Source: Kingella pumchi
Lineage (GTDB): Bacteria > Pseudomonadota > Gammaproteobacteria > Burkholderiales > Neisseriaceae
Length of the DNA stretch: 60,252 bases
Reading direction: 5' to 3'
Assembly (NCBI RefSeq): GCF_022288825.1
Contig: NZ_JAKOOW010000008.1
Location: 324 to 60,575 of the forward strand
Below, in pieces: positions 34,267-42,360 of the stretch. Positions within the stretch are counted from its first letter, which is position 1, and the number at the start of each line of letters is the position of its first letter. Below the pieces are notes generated by a model. That model worked only from the letters and a program-made list of their open reading frames with translations, was not told where the DNA came from and made no database searches. The translations under genes were made by a program, and so were the position numbers.

Positions 34267-34278
34267 TTCAGACGGCCT
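34267..34278 (-). repeat. AG-DUS (AGGCCGTCTGAA), Neisseria dialect
   Basis: Exact 12-mer between valS and the NYN gene, paired across 20 bp with a Kingella-dialect copy (34248). Confidence 0.85.
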
Positions 34279-34289
34279 CTTTCAAACAG

Positions 34290-37226
34290 CTACGCTTTCA
34301 ACTTCGCCAACTGCGCCTCTACTTTCGCCATCTTATCCTGCAACTCCGCCAGATCGGCTTTGTCTTTCTCCACCAGATGCGCGGGGGCTTTGTCGGTGTA
34401 GCCGGGTTTGGCGAGTTTGGCGTTGAGTTTGTCCAAGGCTTTTTGCAGTTTTTCGGCTTCTTTGGTCAGGCGCGCGGTTTCGGCGGCTTTGTCGATTTCC
34501 ACTTTGAGCATCAGGCGTGCGCCGTTGCACACGGCGACGGGGGCGTCTTCGGCTTCGGGCAGTTTGTCCACCAGCTTGGCTTCGGTGAGACGGGTGAGCG
34601 CGGGCAGGTATTTGAGGCAGTCGGCCAAGTCGCTGCCGCCTTCGACAAACAGCGGGGCTTTGACGTTTGGCGCGATGCCCATTTCGCCGCGCAGTTTGCG
34701 TACGGCTTCGGCCAGCTCTTTCAGGCTGGCCATTTTGTCGAAGGCGGCGGGGACGATTTTCTCCGGGTCGGCTTCGGGGTAGGCGGCGAGCATGATGCTG
34801 TCGCTGTGTTTGGCGTTGGCGAGCGGGGCGACGGTTTGCCACAGCTCTTCGGTGATGAAGGGCATGATGGGGTGCAAGAGGCGCAGGATGGCTTCGAGTA
34901 CGCGCACGAGGGTGCGGCGGGTGGTGCGTTGGGTGGTGGGGCAGCCGGTTTGGATTTGCACTTTGGCAAGCTCGATGTACCAGTCGCAGTATTCGTTCCA
35001 CACGAATTCGTACAGGGTTTGCGCGGCGAGGTCGAAGCGGTAGGTTTCAAAGGCTTCGGCTACGGCGGCTTCGGTTTGTTGGAGTTTGCCGATAATCCAC
35101 TGGTCGGCAAAGGTAAATGCCAAAGGCTGCATTTCGTCTTGGCCGCAGTCTTGGTTTTCGGTGTTCATCAAGACGAAGTTGGTGGCGTTCCATAATTTGT
35201 TGCAGAAATTGCGGTAGCCTTCGGCGCGTTTGAAGTCGAAGTTGACGCTGCGGCCGAGGCTGGCATAGCTGGCCATGGTGAAACGCAATGCGTCTGCCCC
35301 CATGGCGGGGATGCCTTCGGGGAACAGTTTTTCGGTGGTTTTTTTCACGGCGGGGGCGGTTTCGGGCTTGCGCAGGCCGGTGGTGCGTTTGACAAGCAGG
35401 TTTTCCAAGTCGATGCCGTCGATTAAGTCCACGGGGTCGATGACGTTGCCTTCGGACTTGGACATTTTTTTGCCTTCGTGATCGCGCACGATGCCGTGGA
35501 TGTACACGTCTTTAAACGGCACTTTGCCGGTGAAGTGGGTGGTCATCATAATCATGCGGGCGACCCAGAAGAAGATGATTTCGTAGCCCGTTACCAGCAC
35601 GCTGGACGGGATAAACGCTTTCATGGCTTCGGTGTCGGGTTCGCCGTCTTTCCAGCCGAGGGTGGAGAAGGGGACGAGGGCGGAGGAGAACCATGTGTCT
35701 AGCACGTCGTTGTCGCGGGTTAAGTAAAATCCTTTTTCCTTTAATTCATCAATAACTGATTGCTGAATTTCCCCAGTTTCTTTGGATTTAAATAACTGAA
35801 CGGCAATAGTCGGTCCAACTGTTTGTTCAATTTCTTTATCGCTAGTGCATTGGCGGCTCTTATCAAATAAATATTGACGATATGCTTCACTTTCTGTGCG
35901 GGCAACGTAAATTTTGCCTTGCTCGTCATACCACGCGGGGATTTGGTGGCCCCACCACAGTTGGCGCGAGATGCACCAGTCTTGGATGTTGTTCATCCAT
36001 TGGTTATACGTATTGACCCAGTTTTCGGGGATGAAGCGCACTGCGCCGCTGTCCACGGCGTGTTTGGCTTTTTGCGCCAGGCTCATGCCTTTGAATTCGC
36101 TGTCAGGCTCGCCGCCGTTTGGTGTGGCAGACATGGCGACAAACCATTGGTTGGTCAGATAGGGTTCAATAACCGTACCCGTGCGGTCGCCTCGCGGGCG
36201 CATGAGTTTGTGCGGCTCAATTTTTTCCAGCAAACCGCTTTCTTTCAAATCTTCAATGATTTTGTCCCGCGCCACGAAACGATCTAACCCGCGATATTTT
36301 TCGGGGGCGTTTTCGTTCATTATTGCTTTCGGCGTGAACAGATTAATCACTTCCATTTCATGCCGTTGTCCGACTGCATAGTCGTTAAAGTCGTGTGCGG
36401 GGGTGATTTTGACGCAGCCTGTACCAAATTCTTTATCCACATATTCGTCTTCAATAATCGGAATGACGCGGTCGGTCATGGGAACATGGACTTTTTTGCC
36501 GACCAAATGCGCGTAACGCTCGTCATTGGGGGCAACGGCCAATGCGCCGTCGGCCAAAATTGTTTCGGGGCGTGTGGTTGCAATCAGCATAAACCGGCCG
36601 TCCAACCCCTGTCCTGCGACAAACGGATAGCGGACGTAATACATAAATCCTTGTTCTTCAATATTTTCCACTTCCAAATCGGAAACGGCCGTGCCCAAAA
36701 CGGGGTCCCAGTTCACCAAGCGTTTGCCACGGTAAATCAGCCCTTGGTGATAGAGCTTCACAAACACGGCGGTAACGGCTTCGGCGCGCGTGTCGTCCAT
36801 GGTGAAATATTCGCGCGACCAGTCGGCGGAGCAGCCGACGCGGCGCATCTGTTGGGTAATCGTGCCGCCGGAGAGGTTTTTCCACGCCCACACTTTTTCC
36901 AAGAATGCTTCGCGTCCCAAATCGTGGCGCGACACGCCTTCGGCGGCAAGCTGGCGCTCCACCACAATCTGCGTGGCAATGCCCGCGTGGTCGGTGCCCG
37001 GAATCCAAGCCGTGTTGTACCCTTTCATGCGGTAGTAGCGCGTTAAGCCGTCCATAATCGTTTGGTTAAACGCGTGCCCCATGTGCAGCGTGCCGGTTAC
37101 GTTGGGCGGGGGAAGCTGGATGGAGAAACTTTCGGGGCGGGCGAAATTGGCGGCGAAATAGCCTTGTTTTTCCCAGTTTTGATAGTGTTTGGTTTCGATT
37201 TCGGCGGGGGAGTATTTGTCGAGCAT
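34290..37226 (-). CDS. valS: valyl-tRNA synthetase
   Basis: A class I synthetase of 978 residues. The HIGH-type motif is in PPPNVTGTLHMGHAFN (about residues 38-53) and KMSKS in GKKMSKSEGN (about residue 586); the editing domain (IATTRPETILADGA, HDFNDYAVGQRHEME) is intact, as is the C-terminal tRNA-binding coiled coil (about 910-978). It is some 30 residues longer than I expect for the family: a stretch of about 45 residues before DVLDTWFSSALVP (about residues 455-500) looks inserted and is locally low in GC. The gene seems functional and essential. Confidence 0.96.
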   Translation of the reverse strand: MLDKYSPAEIETKHYQNWEKQGYFAANFARPESFSIQLPPPNVTGTLHMGHAFNQTIMDGLTRYYRMKGYNTAWIPGTDHAGIATQIVVERQLAAEGVSRHDLGREAFLEKVWAWKNLSGGTITQQMRRVGCSADWSREYFTMDDTRAEAVTAVFVKLYHQGLIYRGKRLVNWDPVLGTAVSDLEVENIEEQGFMYYVRYPFVAGQGLDGRFMLIATTRPETILADGALAVAPNDERYAHLVGKKVHVPMTDRVIPIIEDEYVDKEFGTGCVKITPAHDFNDYAVGQRHEMEVINLFTPKAIMNENAPEKYRGLDRFVARDKIIEDLKESGLLEKIEPHKLMRPRGDRTGTVIEPYLTNQWFVAMSATPNGGEPDSEFKGMSLAQKAKHAVDSGAVRFIPENWVNTYNQWMNNIQDWCISRQLWWGHQIPAWYDEQGKIYVARTESEAYRQYLFDKSRQCTSDKEIEQTVGPTIAVQLFKSKETGEIQQSVIDELKEKGFYLTRDNDVLDTWFSSALVPFSTLGWKDGEPDTEAMKAFIPSSVLVTGYEIIFFWVARMIMMTTHFTGKVPFKDVYIHGIVRDHEGKKMSKSEGNVIDPVDLIDGIDLENLLVKRTTGLRKPETAPAVKKTTEKLFPEGIPAMGADALRFTMASYASLGRSVNFDFKRAEGYRNFCNKLWNATNFVLMNTENQDCGQDEMQPLAFTFADQWIIGKLQQTEAAVAEAFETYRFDLAAQTLYEFVWNEYCDWYIELAKVQIQTGCPTTQRTTRRTLVRVLEAILRLLHPIMPFITEELWQTVAPLANAKHSDSIMLAAYPEADPEKIVPAAFDKMASLKELAEAVRKLRGEMGIAPNVKAPLFVEGGSDLADCLKYLPALTRLTEAKLVDKLPEAEDAPVAVCNGARLMLKVEIDKAAETARLTKEAEKLQKALDKLNAKLAKPGYTDKAPAHLVEKDKADLAELQDKMAKVEAQLAKLKA

Positions 37227-37280
37227 GGTGAACGGCCTAAGAAGGTAAAGAAATAGAAAAGATAAATTTGAAAACGGCGG

Positions 37281-37286
37281 ATTATA
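37281..37286 (-). promoter_or_regulatory. -10 element of the valS promoter
   Basis: TATAAT on the minus strand, about 55 bp upstream of the valS ATG; TTTTAG about 15 bp further upstream is a weak -35. Confidence 0.4.
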
Positions 37287-37455
37287 GCCGATTGGCCGGT
37301 GCTAAAATAGCCGCGCCCAAAGGTTTTCAGGCTGCCTGCGGCCGCTTGCGGCAGGCAGCCTGAAAGCATCGGCGGCTCACAGCAGGCAGCCTGAAAAATA
37401 TTGCACGAACCGGATTGGTTTGAAAACAGCCCCTACCCCCCGCCCGAGAAAGCTC

Positions 37456-38340
37456 ATGTCCGCCCACACCCCCTTAAACAAAACCGACGCCCTGATTGCC
37501 GCCGCCGTGATTTTCCTGTGGGGCGTCAGCTTTTATTTTATGAAGCTCGCGCTGGCCGAAATCAGCCCGATGGTGCTGGGCGTGCTGCGTTTTGCCCTGA
37601 TGCTGTTTCCCGCGCTGTTTTTCATACCGCGCCCCGCCGTGCGCTGGTACTGGCTGGCCGCCTACGGGCTGGCCATCAGCTTCGGCCAGTTCAGCCTGCT
37701 GTTTGGCGCGCTGGCCGTCGGCATGCCCACCGGGCTGGCGGCGCTGGTGCATCAGGCGCAGGTGTTTTTCACCGTTATCATCGCCGCCATGCTGTGGCGC
37801 GAGCCGGTGCGCGGCAACCATTGGACGGCGATGCTGCTGGCGGCGGCGGGGCTGGGCTTGATCGGCGTCGGCCAATATCGGGGCGAATTGCCGATGACCG
37901 GCATGCTGCTGTCGCTGGCCGCCGCGCTGGCCTGGGCGGCGGGCAATCTGCTGGTGAAGAAAATCGGCCGCGTGCAGGCGCTGTCGCTGGTGGTGTGGGG
38001 CAATATCGTTACCCTGCCGGCCTTTGCGCTCACCGCATGGTTGCTGTACGGGTTTGACGGCATCGCCGCGCAAATCGGCGGCATGACTTGGCGCGGCTGG
38101 GTCGGCGTCGCCTTTCTCAGCTATCTGGCCAGCCTGGGCTGCTACTCCGGCTGGGGCAACCTGCTCTCCCGCCACCCCGCCGGCAAAATCACCCCGCTGG
38201 CGCTGCTGATACCGGTCATCGCCCTGCTGCTGGGCGCGCTGATTTTGCACGAACCGCTCAACGGCTGGCACTGGGCCGGCGCCGCTGTGGTGATGGCCGC
38301 GCTGCTGGTGCAGGTGTTCGGCGGACGCAAGGCAGCCTGA
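37456..38340 (+). CDS. EamA/DMT-family transporter
   Basis: A 294-residue protein of ten hydrophobic helices in two EamA repeats (about residues 10-140 and 150-290), the drug/metabolite transporter layout. SPMVLGVLRFALMLFPALFF and the C-terminal repeat HEPLNGWHWAGAAVVMAALL are typical. It resembles YdcZ/EamA-like exporters of amino acids or small metabolites; the substrate is not predictable. I prefer the ATG at 37456, which matches the family start, over 37420. Its last codons overlap a DUS. Confidence 0.88.
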   Translation: MSAHTPLNKTDALIAAAVIFLWGVSFYFMKLALAEISPMVLGVLRFALMLFPALFFIPRPAVRWYWLAAYGLAISFGQFSLLFGALAVGMPTGLAALVHQAQVFFTVIIAAMLWREPVRGNHWTAMLLAAAGLGLIGVGQYRGELPMTGMLLSLAAALAWAAGNLLVKKIGRVQALSLVVWGNIVTLPAFALTAWLLYGFDGIAAQIGGMTWRGWVGVAFLSYLASLGCYSGWGNLLSRHPAGKITPLALLIPVIALLLGALILHEPLNGWHWAGAAVVMAALLVQVFGGRKAA

Positions 38341-38423
38341 AGAAACCGGATTGGTACGTTCGGACAACATTGGCAGAAACCGTAAACGAAACCCACAAAG
38401 GCAGCCTGAAAAAGGTAAGGCGG

Positions 38424-38451
38424 CCTGAAAACCGTATTTGCGGTTTTCAGG
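38424..38451. terminator. terminator between EamA gene and tag
   Basis: CCTGAAAACCG pairs with CGGTTTTCAGG around TATTTG, in a convergent gene gap; a DUS forms the outer part. Confidence 0.65.
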
Positions 38452-38475
38452 CTGCTTTGGTTTTGCCCCGCCGTT

Positions 38476-39009
38476 TCAGCGCCTGCCCAAGCGGGCGGCG
38501 ACCGGGCAGTCGGCATCGTGGGCGCCGGGCAGGTAGCCGGTGCTCATCAGAAATTCGTTGACGATTTCGCGGCCGACAAACTTGAAGGTTTTTTTAAAGA
38601 TTTTCAGCCAGCCGTCCAAATCGGGTGCGGCGGCGGCGTGGGTGTCGAGCCAGTTTTTAAAGGAACCGTGTTGGGCTTGGATGGCGAGGACTTGGCGGGC
38701 GTTGTGGATGGCGGCGTCGATTTTCAGGCGGTTGCGGACGATGCCGGCATCGGCAAGCAGGCGCTCGCGGTCTTGGTCGTCAAATGCGGCGACGGCGGCG
38801 ATGTCAAAGCCGCGATAGGCAGCCTGAAAGGCGTGCTGCTTGCGCAGAATCAGCGTCCAGCTCAGGCCGGCCTGGTTGATTTCCAGCACCAGCCGCTCGA
38901 AAAGTTCCTTGTCGTCGGCCACGGCAAAGCCGTAAACGTGGTCGTGGTAGTGTTTGTTGGGGTCGCTGCTGCCGGCGGGCAGGCTGTTGGCAAAACGGCA
39001 GTAGCTCAT
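38476..39009 (-). CDS. tag: DNA-3-methyladenine glycosylase I
   Basis: The 177-residue enzyme removes 3-methyladenine from alkylated DNA. The N-terminal CRF segment and HDHVYGFAVADDKELFERLVLE, the catalytic region AGLSWTLILRKQHAFQAAY and the C-terminal zinc ligands (GAHDADC) are recognisable. The ATG (39009-39007) overlaps the stop of the upstream DUF488 gene as ATGA, indicating translational coupling. A DUS is embedded in frame as FQAAY, at 38820. Confidence 0.93.
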   Translation of the reverse strand: MSYCRFANSLPAGSSDPNKHYHDHVYGFAVADDKELFERLVLEINQAGLSWTLILRKQHAFQAAYRGFDIAAVAAFDDQDRERLLADAGIVRNRLKIDAAIHNARQVLAIQAQHGSFKNWLDTHAAAAPDLDGWLKIFKKTFKFVGREIVNEFLMSTGYLPGAHDADCPVAARLGRR

Positions 39010-39392
39010 GCGCCGCTCCCGTTTTTCAGGCTGCCTTCGAGTGAAAGCAGATAGTCGCGTAATACCGAAAGATGGGAGTGTTCGGGATTTTTGACGGCAC
39101 TTAACAGCACAGTGGCGGGATGTCCGGCATGGATGCGGCGCAGCTCTTCCAGCGCCGCCTGCCGCTCGGGCGCGGCCAGTTCGGCGCGGTAGCGGCGGGC
39201 AAATTCGGCAAAACGGCTGTCGGGGTCTTGGTGGTACCACTCGCGCAGCGCGGCCGAGGGCGTGAGGTCTTTGAGCCAGACGAATTGGTTCATGGTTTCT
39301 TTGCGGATGCCGCGCGGATAGAGGCGGTCGAGAAAGACGGCGGCTTCGCCCGGGGCAGCCTGAAAGCCGTAGATGCGTGCGAGGCGGTACAT
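39006..39392 (-). CDS. DUF488-family protein
   Basis: A 128-residue protein with the DUF488 features FLDRLYPRGIRKETM, LKDLTPSAALREWYHQDP and VLLSAVKNPEHSHLSVL. Biochemical function is not established; members are often next to DNA repair or stress genes. Here it directly precedes and overlaps tag (ATGA), so the two probably act or are expressed together. A DUS near the start encodes FQAAP, and one near the end encodes GSLK. Confidence 0.85.
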   Translation of the reverse strand: MYRLARIYGFQAAPGEAAVFLDRLYPRGIRKETMNQFVWLKDLTPSAALREWYHQDPDSRFAEFARRYRAELAAPERQAALEELRRIHAGHPATVLLSAVKNPEHSHLSVLRDYLLSLEGSLKNGSGA

Positions 39393-39411
39393 GGCGTTTC
39401 CTTAAAATGGA

Positions 39412-39450
39412 TTTTCAGGCTGCCTTTTGCTGAAAAAGGCAGCCTGAAAA
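39412..39450 (-). terminator. inverted DUS pair upstream of the DUF488-tag operon
   Basis: TTTTCAGGCTGCCTTTT pairs with AAAAGGCAGCCTGAAAA around a five-base loop; it should end transcription of the 39455-40069 gene. Confidence 0.75.
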
Positions 39451-39454
39451 CGGT

Positions 39455-40069
39455 TTAGCGTTTGCGCTTGGCGGCGGGCTGGTTCCAATCCTGCTTTTCG
39501 GCACGCGCGGCGTCGCGCTCTCGCTCCCATTGCTGCAAAGCTTTTTGCTGCCGGCGGCGGACTTCGTCTTCGCTCACGGTTTCGCCTGCCTGCCGCTGGC
39601 GCTTGGCATTTTCGCTGATTATCGCCGGCAGCAGTCTGGCCACCGCCGCTTCGGCATGGGCTATCGCTTCTTCGCGCATCGGCTGGGTATCGCGGCAATA
39701 CTGCTGGAGTTTGGCGGCGCTGGTTTTGGCATCGGGCATCGGATAGCGTTTTTCAAAGTCGGCTTCAACCCATTCGTACAAAGTGGCCGCCTGGTGTTTT
39801 TTTCCCAGCTCGGCATCGTGTTGCACGCAGCGCTGCGCGATTTCCGGATCGGCAGCCACCAGCATGATGTACAGGTCGCTGTAGTATTTGGCGCTGGCCG
39901 ACCCCTGCGGATAGCAGGCGCGGCCGGTGGTGAAATGGACACTGCGCTCGTAGAGTTTGATGCAACTTTGCTCCAACTCGGCATTGCTGCCGGCGGTTTC
40001 GGCGGCCAGTGCCGGTGCCGAGAAGAGGGCAGCGCTTAGGGCAAGGGCGGACAGAATCGGCGTTCTCAT
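39455..40069 (-). CDS. putative secreted protein, downstream member of a tandem paralogue pair
   Basis: A 204-residue protein with signal peptide (cleavage after PALAA, about residue 22). The mature part has a Cys-containing helical pattern (EQSCIKLYERS, GRACYPQ, AQRCVQHD, QQYCRDTQ) and a long charged helix at the C-terminus ending in KRKR. No family was recognised. Its ATG overlaps the stop of the upstream gene as ATGA. It aligns by eye with that gene over most of its length, including the spacing of Cys, Tyr-Tyr and Arg residues. Confidence 0.75.
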   Translation of the reverse strand: MRTPILSALALSAALFSAPALAAETAGSNAELEQSCIKLYERSVHFTTGRACYPQGSASAKYYSDLYIMLVAADPEIAQRCVQHDAELGKKHQAATLYEWVEADFEKRYPMPDAKTSAAKLQQYCRDTQPMREEAIAHAEAAVARLLPAIISENAKRQRQAGETVSEDEVRRRQQKALQQWERERDAARAEKQDWNQPAAKRKR

Positions 40070-40673
40070 TTGGACTTTCCTTTGTTGCGAGAAGGTTTGC
40101 GGACGGTTTGGCCGGCTTCGGCGGCGTGGGCTTGGGCGCTTTGTTTGCGCCAGTTTTGGTAAAGCCACTCGAATTCCCGGCGGATTTGCGCTTCGCCTTG
40201 GGGTTCGGACGACTGTTTGTCGGACTCGATTTCGGCGGCCAGTCTTTCGGTGAAGCTGCGCGCCATCAGCGCTTCGGCATAATCAAGCGCCTGCAGGCGG
40301 CGGGTTTTGGTTTCGCGGCACAGGCGGGATCGGGTGGCGGCGTTGTCGGGCGCATCGCCGTATTGTTGTTCCACCGCGGCCATTTCGCGGCGGAACGCCG
40401 ATTGCGGGTCTTGGCCGGCGCGGCCGAAATAGCCCGCGCAGCGCGCGCCTTCGGGGCCGTTTACCGCCAGCCACAGCGCGGTTTCCTTATAGTAGCGGCC
40501 GATTTCGGGCTGCGCTTCGTGGCAGAACTGGCCGCCGGACAAGGCAATCAGCCGGCGGTAGGATTGCAGGCATTCCTGTTCGTTCTCTTCGCCATCATTT
40601 CGCCATCATTGGGTGCGGCCAAAGCCGGAAAAGAGAGTAGAGCGCATAAGGCCGGGACAAGCAGTTTTTTCAT
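40066..40673 (-). pseudogene. secreted paralogue frameshifted by an 11-bp tandem duplication
   Basis: ATG 40673 opens a signal peptide (MKKLLVPALCALLSFPALAA) followed by PNDGE, then the frame shifts. TCGCCATCATT is tandemly duplicated at 40589-40610; deleting one copy joins PNDGE to ENEQECLQSYRRLIALSGGQ and gives a 198-residue secreted protein. The restored chain parallels the downstream gene: ECLQSYRRL against SCIKLYERS, RYYKETALW against KYYSDLYIM, RLCRETKTR against QYCRDTQPM. Without that deletion translation ends after about 41 residues. Function unknown. Confidence 0.85.
40589..40610. repeat. perfect 11-bp tandem duplication (two copies)
   Basis: Unit TCGCCATCATT at 40589-40599 and 40600-40610; it breaks the frame of the secreted-paralogue gene. 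Confidence 0.97.
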
Positions 40674-40803
40674 CGGTAAACCTGTGGCGGGGAAAGGGCG
40701 CAATCTTAACAGAATCGGCCGTCGGCGGTACAATGCGCGCCGCCGTTTCAGGCAGCCTGAAACGGCATCTTTTTGTTTGTCCACCGCATTGGAAATGCCG
40801 CCC

Positions 40804-41838
40804 ATGATTGCCGTATCCGCCCGCCACGATCTGCAGCCGCTGCACACCTTCGGCCTGAGCGCCCGCGCCGCTGCCTTCTGCACGCTGGAAAACGAAAGCC
40901 AGCTGCCTGAAATTATCAATCTGCCCGAGTTCGACCCCGCCACCGTGCTGTGGCTGGGCGGCGGTAGCAACGTGCTGTTTATGCGCGACTATCCGGGTCT
41001 GGTGGTCAAAATGGCGAATAAAGGCATCCGCATCATCGGCGAGCGGCAGGACGGCCGCGTGTTGGTGCAGGCGCAGGCGGGCGAAATCTGGCACGACTTT
41101 GTGCAGGAGATGATTGCTCGGGAGCTGTACGGTGCCGAAAACCTGAGCCTGATACCCGGCACCGTCGGCGCCGCGCCGGTGCAGAATATCGGCGCTTACG
41201 GCGTGGAAGTGAAAGACCTGGTTCACAGCGTGCGCTGCTACGATTTGGCTCAGAGATGTTTTGTCGAACTCACGCAGGTAGACTGCCGCTTCGCCTACCG
41301 CGACAGCCTGTTTAAAGGCGAGGGCAAAGGCTGCTATGTGATTTGCGCGGTTACATTTGCCCTTTCCCGCCGCTTCACGCCCAAGCTCGGTTACGGCAAT
41401 CTCGATGCGCTTCTGGCCGCCGAGGGCAAAACCGCGCCCAGCGCCCGCGAAGTGGCCGCTGCCGTGTGTCGCATCCGCCGCGAAAAACTGCCCGACCCCG
41501 CGCAAACCGGCAATGCCGGCAGTTTCTACAAAAACCCGCTGGTCGATGCCGCCGCCGGTGCCGCGCTGCTGGCGCGTTATCCCGATATGCCGCACTACCC
41601 GCAGCCGGACGGCAGTCTGAAACTGGCCGCCGGCTGGCTGATCGAGCAGGCCGGACTCAAAGGGCGGCAGATCGGCGGCGCGGCGGTGCACGAGCGGCAG
41701 GCGCTGGTGCTGGTCAACCGCGGCGGCGCCACCGCCGAGGATGTGCGCCGCCTGTCCGACGAAGTGCGCGCCACGGTCAAAGAACGCTTCGGTGTCGAAC
41801 TCGAAGCCGAGCCGGTATGGCTGCCGGCCGGGGCGTAA
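40804..41838 (+). CDS. murB: UDP-N-acetylenolpyruvoylglucosamine reductase
   Basis: A flavoenzyme of about 344 residues making UDP-MurNAc for peptidoglycan. The FAD-binding LWLGGGSNVLFM, LIPGTVGAAPVQNIGAYGVEV, the RDSLFKGEGKG segment and the catalytic GNAGSFYKNPLV are present, with the type I C-terminus (AAGWLIEQAGLKG, AVHERQALVLVN). The ATG at 40804 follows GGAAA by eight bases; one at 40795 is an alternative adding three residues. It is separate from the murC-ddl block. Confidence 0.95.
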   Translation: MIAVSARHDLQPLHTFGLSARAAAFCTLENESQLPEIINLPEFDPATVLWLGGGSNVLFMRDYPGLVVKMANKGIRIIGERQDGRVLVQAQAGEIWHDFVQEMIARELYGAENLSLIPGTVGAAPVQNIGAYGVEVKDLVHSVRCYDLAQRCFVELTQVDCRFAYRDSLFKGEGKGCYVICAVTFALSRRFTPKLGYGNLDALLAAEGKTAPSAREVAAAVCRIRREKLPDPAQTGNAGSFYKNPLVDAAAGAALLARYPDMPHYPQPDGSLKLAAGWLIEQAGLKGRQIGGAAVHERQALVLVNRGGATAEDVRRLSDEVRATVKERFGVELEAEPVWLPAGA

Positions 41839-41861
41839 CGCGCGGCAAGACCGGTCAAACG

Positions 41862-41904
41862 GTTTTCAGGCTGCTATTCCACCGCGGATAGGCAGCCTGA
41901 AAAC
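41862..41904 (+). terminator. murB terminator (inverted DUS)
   Basis: GTTTTCAGGCTGC pairs with GCAGCCTGAAAAC around a 17-base loop. Confidence 0.55.
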
Positions 41905-42308
41905 TTTTCGGCGCTTGGATTCGGGCATAAGTAACAAATAAGGTGCTACTCATCACTAGAGGTAGGGAAATAATCTTTAATAAATATAATCTTATTTGCT
42001 ATTCTCATGCTGTGATGACACTCCAAATGCCGCTTTGCACAGTCTTGGGTGGGTGTAGTGGGATTTGCCCGTTTCGGAGTTCTTCGTGCGTTCGTTGAAG
42101 AAGTCTTTGTGCCGTTCGAACTATGCTTTCAGGCTGCTTTCAAAATCGGCTCTGCGGCTGCTTTTCAGGCTGCTGTTTTGACTGTTGGGCAATGACGGGA
42201 TTGGGTTTGGGCGTCGCAACTGCGCTGCACCATTCAGGCTGCCCGAATGTCCGAAGCAGCCTGAAAAACGGTGTTGTCTTTCAGGCTGATTTTGTATCGG
42301 TCAAACGG

Positions 42309-42352
42309 CTTTTCAGGCTGCCTAATCGGCATGGTTCAGGCAGCCTGAAAAG
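42309..42352 (-). terminator. recN terminator (inverted DUS)
   Basis: CTTTTCAGGCTGCC pairs with GGCAGCCTGAAAAG around a 16-base loop just past the recN stop. Confidence 0.6.
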
Positions 42353-42360
42353 CTGAAACC

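Larger units (their letters stand above)
41839..42360. other. 522-bp intergenic region with a low-GC core
   Basis: Begins with an inverted DUS pair (41862-41904) after murB. The core (about 41930-42010) is AT-rich, with the word ATAATCTT twice and short AAATAA/TTATTT arms; its right part has no recognisable gene. From 42124 there are seven or so DUS copies, ending with the pair at 42309-42352. This looks like a decayed insertion, but no transposase fragment was identified. Confidence 0.6.

Noticed and set aside
40009..40803. N-terminal extension of the murB frame
   Set aside because: It is antisense to the secreted-paralogue genes and lacks homology; the MurB family begins near 40804.
41839..42360. 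Possible insertion sequence between murB and recN
   Set aside because: No transposase fragment and no terminal repeat pair was visible, only AT-rich sequence and DUS copies.
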